A stretch of DNA of 64,000 bases from Eriocheir sinensis (GCF_024679095.1 NC_066562.1:8080398-8144397); one strand, 5' to 3'. Counted from the first letter of the stretch, positions 1 to 11,710 are shown. Notes: generated by a model from the letters alone, not told the origin. Numbers and translations: made by a program.

Positions 1-488
1 AATGCTGAGAACAGGTTTTGTCAGGTAGATTTAGGTTGTAGTAATGCCTGATATTGAACAGGTAAGAGAAGATGATGAAAACGAATTGCAAAGATTGGAA
101 TAGGTAGCGTCAGGTTAGGAAGGTGTTAACATAATCTTGTTAAAGCTGAGAACAGGTATTGTCAGGTAGATTTAGGTTTTAGTGATGCCTGATATTGAAC
201 AGGTAAGGGAAGATGATGAAATTGAATTGCTAAGATACGAATAGGCAGCGTCAGGTTAGGAAGCATTACCTGGTGTTGAAAAATGTTGAAAGTATAATAT
301 GTTTTTTTATTATAATGCTGTTAATGCTGAGAACAGGTTTTGTCAGGTAGATTTAGGCTGTAGTGATGTCTGATGTTGAATAGGTAAGAGAAGATGATTA
401 AATTGAATTGATAAGATAGGAATTGGCAGCGTCAGATTAGGAAGCATTACCTGGTGTTGAAAAAGTGTTGAAAATATATTTGTTTGTT
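1..488. repeat. Satellite-like tandem repeat, 141-181 bp unit, 3 copies, open at left edge
   Basis: The landmark GCTGAGAACAGG recurs at 4, 145 and 326, each followed by GTCAGGTAGATTTAGG and then GATGCCTGATATTGAA or close variants. Copies 2 and 3 carry an extra piece with CATTACCTGGTGTTGAAA, which accounts for the longer second period. The unit is non-coding and probably continues to the left of the window. Confidence 0.9.
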
Positions 489-619
489 GTTTTACATTAG
501 AGGACACGGCTTAAGGGCAACAAAATGGATTAAAAAAAAAAAAGACCCGCTACTCACCGCTCCCATAAAAGATAAAAGTAAAGAGTACCCAAAAGAGAGG
601 TCAATTTCGGGGGGAGAGT
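489..619 (-). mobile_element. LINE 3' tail fragment (copy T1), reverse orientation
   Basis: Read on the minus strand this holds CTCCCCCCGAAATTGACCTC, then GGAGCGGTGAGTAGCGGG, then a T/A-rich stretch and GCCCTTAAGCC before the end. The same order occurs in the LINE at 57,769-59,015. Only the stop-codon region and 3' untranslated tail remain, as expected from 5'-truncated target-primed insertion. It splits the flanking satellite, whose GTGTTGAAA motif resumes at about 630. Confidence 0.75.
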
Positions 620-860
620 TAATACTTGGTGTTGAAAAGGTATTGAAAAAGTGTTGTTAAGATGAGAATGACTAATAGCAGGCGAAAGAAACATTACCTA
701 GTGTTCAAACGGTTGTGAAATTGTCTCATTAAGGTAAAAAAATGGGATATGAACTAAAGATATGATTGCGAATGTGAAAAATAGATTGGGACCCTTTCCG
801 AATATTGCGAGGCGTTACGAATCGACGTTAAGTTGTAGGGAAATTATAACGTGTTGGAAG
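620..860. repeat. Degenerate remnant of the 1-488 satellite and adjoining unique DNA
   Basis: TACTTGGTGTTGAAAAGG at about 625 and CATTACCTAGTGTTCAAA at about 693 match the end of the satellite unit. The remainder to 860 is AT-rich without a recognisable gene. Confidence 0.5.
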
Positions 861-1010
861 AGTTTAAAATTATGTTGGAAGAGAGTAAAACAGTGTTGCC
901 ATGTGTTGGAGGTCTAAAATTATGTTGGTAGAGAGTAAAACAGTGTTGCCATGTTTTGGAAGTCTAAAATTATGTTGGTAGAGAGTAAAACAGTGTTGCC
1001 ATGTGTTGCA
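861..1010. repeat. 50-bp tandem repeat, 3 copies
   Basis: AAATTATGTTGGTAGAGAG followed by TAAAACAGTGTTGCCATG repeats with an exact 50-bp spacing (871, 921, 971). Copies differ at only a few positions, so the array is young. No coding signal. Confidence 0.92.
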
Positions 1011-1141
1011 GCCTCTCGGTAGTAGACGGAAAGGGAGGAAGAGGGGAAATTCCGTCGACTAAATTAATTAACGAAAACCCGACGAAGATAGAAAAAAAAA
1101 CCGCTGAAAATCTTTTGAAAACTCGGTAATGGGATGACAAT

Positions 1142-2081
<940 letters not shown>

Positions 2082-2083
<2 letters not shown>

Positions 2084-2288
2084 GTGTACCCTGGATTTGA
2101 TTTAGTCTACCCAGGTGAAGGCACTCATACCTGTTCTCTGGTTTTATTACAAGGAGACGAGACGGTTGGGACGAAGCGCGGAAGCAAAACTGAAAATATC
2201 AACTCCTTTTAACTTTACATTTTCCAAGGGAGCAGATATAGATCACTAACAAACGGTTATTATTTTCTCTCTCTCTCTCTCTCTCTCT
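2082..2288. other. Short unique segment ending in (CT)12
   Basis: About 180 bp of mixed composition with CACCTG-like motifs (CCCAGGTGAAGG, CATACCTGTT) runs into a CT tract at 2265-2288. The LINE fragment begins directly after the CT tract. No gene seen. Confidence 0.5.
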
Positions 2289-2513
2289 ATGCAAGAGTTA
2301 ACCAGCATCTTCACTCCTTCATCCCTCCGCCTGCCATCCGCCTGCTTATGACTTGTCCCCTTTCAAGAAGAGTATATCAAGACACCTCTCCACCCGAAAT
2401 TGACCTCTCTTTTGGCCACTTATATTTTTGTTTGTAGGAGCGGCAAGTAGCGGGCTTTTTTTTATACTATGTTTTCGTTGCTCTTGAACCAGCTCTCGTG
2501 TTGTAAAAAAAAA
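2289..2513 (+). mobile_element. LINE 3' end fragment (copy T2)
   Basis: ATGCAAGAGTTAACCAGCAT and CTTCACTCCTTCATCCCTCC match the last coding part of the LINE at 57,769-59,015. They are followed by CACCTCTCCACCCGAAATTG, GGAGCGGCAAGTAGCGGGC, a T-run, a decayed GCTCTTGAACC and (A)9. It keeps roughly the last 45 codons plus the 3' untranslated tail, with an internal deletion. It abuts (CT)12, so the microsatellite was either the target or one edge of the insertion. Confidence 0.85.
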
Positions 2514-3221
2514 GTTACTTAGAAAATGCAACTTGATCCATTATTACACTATTTTATGCAGAAAGGAACGAAGCCACACGACCATTAGTTCTTCAAGAGA
2601 CAAGAATAAAGAGGAAAGAGGAAGTTCTTCACCCGCCAAAAGTTCATTAAGGAAGGGATTGAAAATGAGTATATACAACCGTTACTTAGTTCACCTTTAT
2701 ATATATTGTTCTAGTTTTATGGAGCAAGGAAATGGACCAAAAAGGAAGAAAAAGAAAAGAACGTAGTAGAGGAAAAAGACGGAAAAGTGGAGAAATGAAG
2801 ACAGAGAAGAAAGGGAATAGTGAAAAGATAAATTAAAAGTGGAGAAAGAAAATAGAGAAAAATATAAGAAGCAGAAAATAGAAAACAAAAAACAATGAGG
2901 AGAAAAGGAAGAGTGTGGAGAAATTAAAACACTGAAGAATGAAAACTGTGAAAAGATAAATTTAAAAAACGGAGAAAATTAATAAAAAAGAAAATATGAA
3001 AAGTAGTAATGATAAAAGAGATTAGCACTGTGGCCACGTGTAGCTATAGAGTATGCCACAGACTTTATCATAGAGTGCTCAGTTAGTAATGGAAAAGAAG
3101 GGGATGAAATATAGTAAAGTGTTAAGTATAGAAAATGGAGCCAGTGAAAATAAAGCCTTAATTTTATCCTTGTCTATAAATGGAGGGAGGAGAAGAGAAT
3201 GGAATGTTGTTAAGTGATAAA
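2514..3221. other. AT-rich DNA, nothing identified
   Basis: A-rich sequence with many GAAAA and GTGGAGAAA steps that suggest very degenerate repeats between 2740 and 3010. No splice-bounded open frame, RNA gene or mobile-element landmark was recognised. Confidence 0.5.
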
Positions 3222-3682
<461 letters not shown>

Positions 3683-3796
3683 ACCCGAACTCATCCTTGT
3701 CAGCAAATATTTAAGAAGCAAAGAATTAAATTACGAGACAAGAAGAAAAAGAGAACACAGTGAATGGAAAAAGAAACCCAGGGCACAGAAACCGAA

Positions 3797-4275
3797 GATA
3801 GAGTCTGGTCCAACGTCTATGTAAGGTAAGTCTTAGATTGCAGAGGGAGAGAGAGGGAGAGGGGGGAGGGAGAGTGAGAGAGAAGAAAGGAAAGAAGGAA
3901 GGAAAATTAGAAGATAGTCTCTGGTCCAACGTCTATGTAAGGTTTCAGCGCGCCACAGAAACAGAGACACAGAAAGTCAAGCGTTGCCAATTTACTCGTA
4001 CCTTTGAATGTTTGAGTTAGCTAAGTCTTAAATTGCAGAGGGGGAGAGAGGAGGGAGTGGGAGAGGGAGAGAGAAGAAAGGAGGGAAGGAAGGAAAAAAT
4101 AGAAGATAAAGTCTGGTCCAACGTCTATGTAAGGTAAGTCTTAAATTGCAGAGGGAAAGAGAGGGAGAGGGAGGGAGAGGGAGAGAGAAGAAAGGAAGGA
4201 AGGAAGGTGAAATAGAAGATAGTGTCTGGTCCAACGTCTATGTAAGGTAAGTCTTAAATTGCAGAGGGAGGGGGA
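3797..4275. repeat. Tandem repeat, 113-116 bp unit, 4 copies, one with a 79-bp insertion
   Basis: CTGGTCCAACGTCTATGTAA occurs at about 3805, 3921, 4113 and 4226. In three copies it continues as GGTAAGTCTTAAATTGCAGA. In copy 2 the same junction is opened by 79 bp of non-repetitive DNA (3944-4022) before AAGTCTTAAATTGCAG resumes. The rest of each unit is (GGA)n/(GGAA)n. Confidence 0.9.
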
Positions 4276-4535
4276 GAGAGGGAGAGTGAGTGAGAGGGGG
4301 AGGGAGAGTGAGAGAGAAGAAAGGAAGGAAGGAAGGAAGGTAAAAGGGAAAAAAAGAGAGAGAAAGAATGACGGAAGGAAGGTTAGAACGACTTAAAGAA
4401 GGAAGGAAAGAAAGAGAAAAAGAAAGAAAGAAAATTGAAAACGCAGCACAGACAGAATGAGGGAAGGAAGGTTAGAACGAGTGAAAGAAGGAAGGAAAGA
4501 GAAAAAGAAAGAAAGAAAATTGAAATCACAGCAAG
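4276..4535. repeat. GGAA-rich tandem repeat, 89-bp unit, 2 copies
   Basis: GAAGGAAGGTTAGAACGA occurs 89 bp apart (about 4376 and 4465), each followed by AAGAAGGAAGGAAAGA and GAAAGAAAGAAAATTGAAA. This is polypurine tandem DNA, not a gene. Confidence 0.85.
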
Positions 4536-4770
4536 CCATAACACATAGCAACACACGTGAACTCGAAATAGAAAGCGGAGCAACACAAGAATCCTAAATA
4601 GAGAGGAACACACTAATTCAGAGACCACGGTTCGCTCCTGTCCCTCACTCCCCGTTGAAAGACATACCTGGAACGGCTGAGGCAGGTGCATTACGCGTTG
4701 GGTTTGTCTTTTGCTTTTGTAATTTAGTGTTTTGAGTCATACGAGGAAAGGAAGAAAGGTCAGACAGTTG
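4536..4770. other. Non-repetitive segment without recognised gene
   Basis: Mixed-composition DNA with no convincing splice sites or codon bias. No element landmark was recognised. Confidence 0.4.
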
Positions 4771-4971
4771 GTTAGTTAGTTAGTTAGTTAGTTAGTTAGT
4801 GTTGTAGATAGTTAATTAGTAGATGAATTGATTCCTTGATTCTTCGTTTTCTATAGACCATTTTGCTTTAATCCTCCTCCTCCTCCTCCCCCTCCTCTTC
4901 CTCCTCCTCTTCCCTCTCTTCCTCCTCCTCCTCCTCGGCAATTAGCATAACTCATAGTGATTCACCTCAGC

Positions 4972-5016
<45 letters not shown>

Positions 5017-5036
5017 ACACGCACACACGCACAGCT
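4771..5036. repeat. (TTAG)n, (TCC)n and (CA)n microsatellites
   Basis: TTAG repeats occupy 4771-4800, CCT/TCC repeats 4871-4936 and CA repeats 4971-5032. The CA run ends in ACACGC variants, the usual sign of ageing. Confidence 0.93.
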
Positions 5037-5049
5037 CACCTTAATAACC

Positions 5050-5275
5050 CCGTCTCAGGTAGGGGCGGACAGTTAGGCAGGGGGAGAACCTTTACTTAAT
5101 TTGTCCAGGTGTTTCGCTCACCTGTAATTAGCGTCTCCTTACCTGGATTTGGGGCGTAATGAAAAGGTGAGACTGTGTAAACGTGCTCCCAGGTGTGCTG
5201 AAGATGGTTAATGAGCGGCGGCAGGTGAGTTAGGAGCCACAGGTAGGGTTGTGTTGGAGAATTTACCTGTTAAGT
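5050..5275. promoter_or_regulatory. Cluster of CAGGTG E-boxes and CAGGTAG motifs, candidate cis-regulatory element
   Basis: In about 215 bp there are CAGGTAG at 5056 and 5240, CAGGTG/CACCTG at 5105, 5119, 5190 and 5222, and TACCTG (reverse of CAGGTA) at 5140 and 5265. The E-box at 5119 is fused to TAATTAGCG. CAGGTG is bound by bHLH and Snail-type factors and CAGGTAG is the Zelda motif in insects. The cluster is plain in the sequence; its function is inference. Confidence 0.35.
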
Positions 5276-5391
5276 TAGTTTTAGCTCCTCTTTGTTGATG
5301 TTTCCTTTCCCTTTTTCTTCTTTTTTATAGCTTGCATCTTGAATTATCTATCTAGTTCACTTGATAAAATGTATAAGTATAACTAGCACAG

Positions 5392-5494
5392 TTTTTTAGG
5401 AGCAGTAAGTAGCGGGCTTTGTTTTTTCATTATTGTTTTCTTTTTTTACGCCCTTGCACCGTCTCCTCTGCTGTTAAAAATAAAAAAATAAAAA
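5392..5494 (+). mobile_element. LINE 3' tail fragment (copy T3)
   Basis: GGAGCAGTAAGTAGCGGGCT followed by a T-rich stretch, GCCCTTGCACCGTCTCCTC and TGCTGTTAAAAATAAAAAA. This is only the 3' untranslated tail of the LINE seen at 57,769-59,015. Confidence 0.8.
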
Positions 5495-5699
5495 TCCCTC
5501 TGGCCGTGTTACAAGCTCTCCCAGTCTAGGCCTTTCCCTTGAGATCAGTTCCAGCAATATCGGTTCCAGCCTGACGCCGTTCCCTACAAGCCTTCTATGA
5601 ACCACTTACGTGTTAATGAAGCCTACCTACCCACCTATCTACCTTATTTTCGTCTCTACCTTTCTACCCACGTGTTTACCCACCTTCTTACCTGTTTTT

Positions 5700-6243
5700 C
5701 TGTCTACCTTCCTACTTGTTTTCTTGGCTACCATTCAATCTACCTTCCTTCCTACCCGTTTTCTTGCCTACCTTTCAATCTACCTTCCTTCCTTCCTGTT
5801 TTCTTGGCTACCATTCAATCTACCTTCCTTTCTACCCGTTTTCTTGCCTACCATTCAATCTACCTTATTTCCTACCCGTTTTCTTGCCTACCTTTCAATC
5901 TACCTTCCTTCCTTCCTGTTTTCTTGGCTACCTTTCAATCTACCTTCCTTCCTACCTGTTTTCTTGCCTACCATTCAATCTACCTTCCTTTCTACCTGTT
6001 TTCTTGGCTACCATTCAATCTACCTTCCTTCCTACCTGTTTTCTTGCCTACCATTCAATCTACCTTCCTTCCTACCTGTTTTCCTGCCTACCATTCAATC
6101 TACCTTCCTTCCTTCCTGTTTTCTTGGCTACCATTCAATCTACCTTCCTTTCTACCTGTATTCTTGCCTACCATTCAATCTACCTTCCTTCCTACCTGTT
6201 TTCTTGCCTACCTTTCAATCTAGCTACCATCCTACCTGTTTTC
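5700..6243. repeat. 40-bp minisatellite, about 13 copies
   Basis: The unit reads TTCTTGCCTACCATTCAATC then TACCTTCCTTCCTACCTGTT, with GGCTACC/GCCTACC and CCTTCC/CCTACC variants. Forty is not a multiple of three and no frame of the unit has a stop. All three plus-strand frames therefore stay open for 570-860 bp and give repetitive hydrophobic peptides that should not be taken as proteins. Confidence 0.95.
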
Positions 6244-6483
6244 ATACCTTTCTTCCTACCTGGCTCCAGCATATTAATTTTCTTATAATGATAGCGTTAT
6301 GCAAACAGGCGAGGCAAGAAGTTATCGGCAGCGAAGTGTGTGGAATTCAGCGAAGGCGAAGAACAGTTTGGGAGCGGCTGTTTGCTTTTTTGAGTTGGCA
6401 TAATTGGCTTTTCCTGGAATGGAGGTCGTTCGTCTGTGCTGAGGAAAATATTACTCGGTGTTGAAACCTCTACCAGAACCTTA

Positions 6484-6545
6484 CCAAATGTGTGTGTGGG
6501 TGTGGGTGTGGGTGTGGGTGTGGGTGTGGGTGTGTGTGTGTGGGT
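6484..6545 (+). repeat. (GGGTGT)n array, strong G-quadruplex candidate
   Basis: Six GGG runs at 6498, 6504, 6510, 6516, 6522 and 6528, each separated by TGT, satisfy the classical four-tract G-quadruplex pattern on the plus strand more than once. Imperfect GT repeats flank it. Confidence 0.9.
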
Positions 6546-6570
6546 GTGTGTGTGAGTGTGGGTGTGTGTG

Positions 6571-6650
6571 TTTACAGCCATGGAGACAGTTCAGGGGCAT
6601 AAAAAAAACTAATGAAAAAAAAGCCTGCCACTTACTGCTCCTATAAAGAA
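6571..6650 (-). mobile_element. LINE 3' tail fragment (copy T4), reverse orientation
   Basis: The minus strand reads a decayed GGAGCAGTAAGTGGCAGGC, a T-rich stretch, GCCCCTGAACTGTCTCCATG and GCTGTAAA. It matches the LINE 3' tail order and sits at the end of the G-rich array. Confidence 0.65.
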
Positions 6651-6657
6651 TGCAGAG

Positions 6658-6659
<2 letters not shown>

Positions 6660-6696
<37 letters not shown>
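6660..6696. repeat. (GT)18 microsatellite
   Basis: Uninterrupted GT run inside the 6430-7345 repeat family. Confidence 0.95.
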
Positions 6697-6698
<2 letters not shown>

Positions 6699-6969
6699 CG
6701 ACGAAGTGTTTAAGAATATGGTATTAAATGTTGAAACTGAGTGTGTCGTCAAACTGTCACTAGGCTCATAAAACTGTCCATGGAAATACTAACATACACA
6801 ACCTCTACTAAAGCCTTTCGAAATGTGAATGTGTGAGCCCCTAAAAGTTTGAGAATATGCCACTAATGAGTCACAAAGGCCGAATGAGTGTCGTCAAACT
6901 ATCACTAAGCTCTTAATAATGTCCGTGGAAGCTCTGAACACACACAGCCTGTACCAAAGCCTTACAGAA

Positions 6970-6974
6970 TGTGT

Positions 6975-7038
<64 letters not shown>
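6970..7038. repeat. (GT)n microsatellite with one TAT interruption
   Basis: GTGTGTGTAT then uninterrupted GT to 7038, placed exactly at the AAATGTGTG landmark of the surrounding repeat unit. Confidence 0.95.
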
Positions 7039-7040
<2 letters not shown>

Positions 7041-7345
7041 GCGAGGAAATGTTTGAGAATATGATGGAGTTCAGAGAGACCGTGTGTTGTCATCCTATCA
7101 CGACGGTCACAAAACTACCCATGGAAATACTAACACACACTACCTCTATCAAAGCCTTACCAAATGTGTGTTTAAGCGAAACTACCAATGGAAATACTAA
7201 CACACCCTCTACAAAACCTTTATTTCCACGTTTATACTGCAGAAGCCTTGTCACACCATCACTAGGTTCATAACACTAATCACGGAAATACCCATAACAT
7301 CTACGAAAACCTTAGCAAATGTAGGTGAGTGTTAGGTCCGCAGGT

Positions 7346-7587
7346 CTTGAGAATTTGATAAGCAAGTGAAGAGAATGAGTGTTTCAAATTTCGTCTTCTT
7401 GAGCTACACAGATGCACAGGAATTTAACATATATAATCAGCTCTTGAGTCGTGTTTTGAGTACGAAAAACCACTGGGCTGCTTGTATTCAATCCTCTTTG
7501 GCGTAATACCTTGACGTTGGATGTGCAGGTGCGTCGCTTGTGTGTGGAGTGGCCGTGCGTCAAAGCAAGCGTGTATAATATTATCAG
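7346..7587. other. Non-repetitive segment without recognised gene
   Basis: About 240 bp of mixed composition. An open minus-strand frame crosses it but lacks domain, codon bias or splice support. Confidence 0.4.
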
Positions 7588-7965
7588 AGGTTGGTGTTCT
7601 TCCTTCCCTTACTGAATACAAGGGCTAGCGAGGGTAGAGGAGAGTGATCCTAGCAGGTCCAGGTCTAAATCTGCTTATTGGAATGTATTGGCAAAGGTAT
7701 TAAGGCTTGAGGGATTGAGTGTTCGTGTAGCAAAGAATGTGTATATGTCGGAGGTGTTCTTCCCCTTACTGACTTTGCGAGAGTGAAGGAGATTGTGTTC
7801 CCAGTAAGTCCTTGTCCAAACTTACTCACTAGAAATATTGACAAAGAGATTAGGGATAGAAGGACTGAGTTCGTGTAGTGATTAGCGAAGGTAAAGACAG
7901 TGTTCCCAGGAGCTACTTGACTTAACCTACTTACTAAAATGTATTGAATAACGGATTGAAACGAA
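7588..7965. repeat. 160-bp tandem repeat, 2 full copies and a partial one
   Basis: GGTGTTCTTCC lies at 7593 and 7753. Each is followed by CCTTACTGA, a CTTACTCACTAGAA-like step and GATTGAGTGTTCGTGTAG. A third partial copy starts near 7890 (GTTCCCAGGAGCTACTTG). Sequence up to 8200 contains further faint traces. Confidence 0.75.
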
Positions 7966-8224
7966 TAAGAGATATGTAGGTAGGACATCGCGAAACAAGA
8001 CGTCAAAAGTCACAGAAAGAATATGAAAACCGGAAAATATTGAATAAGAAATTGAAAAAAACAGAAAAATGAGGAAAACACGCATTCACTACGAGGTTTA
8101 ACGAGAGTAAGGGAAATGTTTTAAGCTTAACGAGTGAAAAGAAGTATTAGTGTTTTAAGAAGCTCCTGTTCCTGAACCATAACTCGTGAAAAACAGAAAA
8201 CGGATACAGAGACCGTTAAGAAGA

Positions 8225-9125
8225 AAATACATTGAACCTAGTAAACGCTAAGACTGGAAAACGTTAGAAATAGAAAACAAATAACAAAAAAACGTTAGAA
8301 ATAGAAAACTAGTTATAACAGAAAACATTAGCCCTAGAAAAACACCAGAAAAAGGGTATAATAGAGATCGTTAAGAATAGGATACATTGAACCTAGTTAA
8401 CTTTGACTAGAAAACGTTAGAAATATGAAACGGAAATAAAAAAACGTTCGAAACATGAAGCTGAAATAACACAAAAAAACGTTAGAAATATGAAACGGAA
8501 ATAAAAAAACGTTCGAAACATGAAGCTGAAATAACACAAAAAAACGTTAGAAATAGGGAACTGAAACAACACAAAAAAACGTTAGAAATATGAAACTGAA
8601 ATAGAAAAACGTTCGAAATATGAAACTGAAATAACAAAAAAAAAACGTTATAAATATGAAACTGAAATAACAGAAAGAAAACGTTATAAATATGAAACTG
8701 AAATAACAGAAAGAAAACGTTATAAATATGAAACTGAAATAACAGAAAGAAAACGTTATAAATATGAAACTGAAATAACAGAAAGAAAACGTAAAACGTT
8801 AGAAATATGAAACTGAAATAACAATAAACGTTAGAAATATGAAACTGAAATAACAGAAAGAAAACGTTAGAAATATGAAACTGAAATAACAGAAAGAAAA
8901 CGTTAGAAATATGAAACTGAAATAACAATAAACGTTCGAAATATAAAACTGAAATAATAAAAAAACGTTAGAAATATGAAACTGAAATAACAAAGAAACG
9001 TTAGAATTATAAAACTGAAATAACACACAAAACGTTAGAAATGTGAAACTGAAATAACAGAAAGGAAACGTTAGAAATAGAAAACAGTAATTATAACAGA
9101 AAACATTAGCGCTACAAAACACTGA
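8225..9125. repeat. 36-bp class minisatellite, about 20 diverged copies
   Basis: The unit is AAAACGTTAGAAATATGAAA plus CTGAAATAACAGAAAG, 29-39 bp long through indels in the A-runs. Copies from 8590 to 9060 are nearly identical, those at the edges are worn. Minus-strand frames give a Phe-rich repeated peptide that is an artefact of the repeat. Confidence 0.93.
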
Positions 9126-9640
9126 CTACAAAACACTAAACACTACAGCAATACAATAAGTTAAAAGAATCAATCACCCGACGAATAAATGAATAAAATA
9201 CATATGAAAATACAAGATAAACTACAAACACATTAATAAAAAATAATACGATAAAAAATAAAATACACAATTCCAAGACAAGAAAAAAAAGCAACGAGAT
9301 CAACGAACACCATTAAACAAACAAACATATAAATCTAAAACACACCAAGCAATAGAAGATTGTTAAAAGCCATCAGACTAATCAATAACCAATTAATCAC
9401 AAAGAAAATGAAGGTAAAATGTCCACCAACACTTAGAATATATAAATCTATGAACAAAACCATGGATTAATAAGAGCCACCAGCCATCGGACCAGAGAAC
9501 CTGATTGATCCCCGAAAATAACGCGTTTGAGCCGGGCAATAATAGCAAGGTTCGAAAATATATTAAATGTCAAACTCTTTCTGCCTCACGTCCCTTTTGG
9601 CGCGAGCTGAACGCTTTAATTTTAGAGCCATTTGTGTCTC
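9126..9640. other. AT-rich DNA, nothing identified
   Basis: Non-repetitive apart from A-rich words. No gene, RNA or element recognised. Confidence 0.45.
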
Positions 9641-10300
<660 letters not shown>

Positions 10301-10382
10301 GCGTATTTTTCTCTACATATCTGCCTATATATTTCGTGTATTTCCCTAAGTATATCCGTAAGTATCTGTGTATTGCTCTATT

Positions 10383-11330
10383 AAAGGTATTGGTTAACTC
10401 CGCTCCTTTGTATATCTGTAAGTATTTGTCTAAGTCTTTATCGGTTGAAGATATCGGCTAACTCTCCTCCTTTTCTCTAAATCTTTATCGGTTGAAAATA
10501 TCGGTTAACTCTCCTCCTTTGCATGTCCGTAAGTATTTGTCTAAGTATTTATCGATTGAAAATATCGGTTAACTTTCCTCCTTTGTGTATCCGTAAGTTT
10601 TTGTCTAAGTCTTTATCGGTTGAAAATATCGGTTAACTTTCCTCCTTTGTGTATCCGTAAGTTTTTGTCTAAGTCTTTATCGGTTGAAAATATCGGTTAA
10701 CTCTCCTCCTTTGTATATCCGTAAGTATTTGTCTAAGTCTTTATCGGTTGAAAATATCGGTTAACTCCTTAGTACGTCCTTAAGTATTTGTCTAAGTATT
10801 TATCGGTTAAAAATATCGGTTAACTCTCCTCCTTTGTACATCCGTAAGTATTTGTCTAAGTCGTTATCGGTTGAAAATATCGGTTAACTCTGTTCCTCTG
10901 TAAGTCCCTAAATATTTATCTAAGTATTTATCGGTTAAAAATATCGGTTAACTCTCCTCCTTTGTATATCCATAAGTATTAGTCTAAGTATTTATCGGTT
11001 GAAAATATCGGTTAACTCCTTAGTACATCCGTAAGTATTTGTCTGTCTTTATCGGTTGAAAATATCGGTTGACTCATTAGCCCTCTCTCTATTTCTTTCT
11101 CTCTCTCCGCCCACTCCTCTGTATCACCACCATCATTACCCGATAACCTCCCGAGAGATAGTGAAACACGGCTTGCCATCCCCGTAGACTTTCCCCGACA
11201 CCCTCACCCGTAAGTATTTGTCTAAATCTTTATCGGTTGAAAATATAGGTTAAATCTGCTCCTCTGTAAGTCCCTAAATATTCATCTAAGTATTTCTCGT
11301 TTAAAAATATCGGTTATAACTATTTTGCGA
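10383..11330. repeat. 64-bp minisatellite, about 13 copies with one insertion
   Basis: GAAAATATCGGTTAACTCTC, then CTCCTTTGTATATCCG, then TAAGTATTTGTCTAAGTCTT recurs at 64-bp spacing (for example 10,561, 10,625, 10,689, 10,753). One 59-bp copy is present. Non-homologous sequence at about 11,085-11,205 interrupts the array before it resumes. Confidence 0.93.
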
Positions 11331-11590
11331 CTTTCATTAGATTGCGATGAAGCTACACACGGAAAGACAGTTATTGAAATCAGACGGTGAGAAAATTACA
11401 CGTCGGAAATACATCAGGAAATACAAATAGTGGCATGTGAATAAAATTGTCACCCGCGTCCAGGCGAGAAAACTTTATTATCAATTATACTTCCCGGGAT
11501 AAATTGTAATATGATCGAGTGCCGTGTATCTATTTATTTTTATTTGTTTTTTTTATTTTATTTATGTGTGTGTTGAGTACTATTTTGCAC
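11331..11590. other. Non-repetitive segment without recognised gene
   Basis: About 260 bp of mixed composition with no splice-bounded open frame or element landmark. Confidence 0.4.
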
Positions 11591-11607
11591 CTTATTATTA
11601 TTATTAT

Positions 11608-11642
<35 letters not shown>

Positions 11643-11710
11643 ATGGCAGTAGTAGAAGTAGAAGAAGTAGTAGTAGTAGTAGTAATCCCGTGGCTTTCTG
11701 TATTTTATTA

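Larger units (their letters stand above)
6430..7345. repeat. Diverged tandem repeat family with embedded GT/GGGTGT microsatellites
   Basis: Recurring landmarks are CATGGAAATACTAACAC, ACCTCTACCAAAGCC, TTACCAAATGTGTG and GTTTGAGAATATG, in that order, at about 6460, 6780, 6930, 7120 and 7185 with decay. Each AAATGTGTG point is where GT runs have grown. A further dispersed copy lies at 22,720-22,812. Confidence 0.75.

Noticed and set aside
5610..6464. 284-codon open frame that looks like a repetitive membrane protein
   Set aside because: It is the 40-bp minisatellite. All three forward frames are equally open, and no splice sites or domain are present.
10383..11330. CRISPR array
   Set aside because: Units are contiguous with no unique spacers. 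The same holds for the 36-, 37-, 40- and 50-bp arrays. The DNA is eukaryotic.
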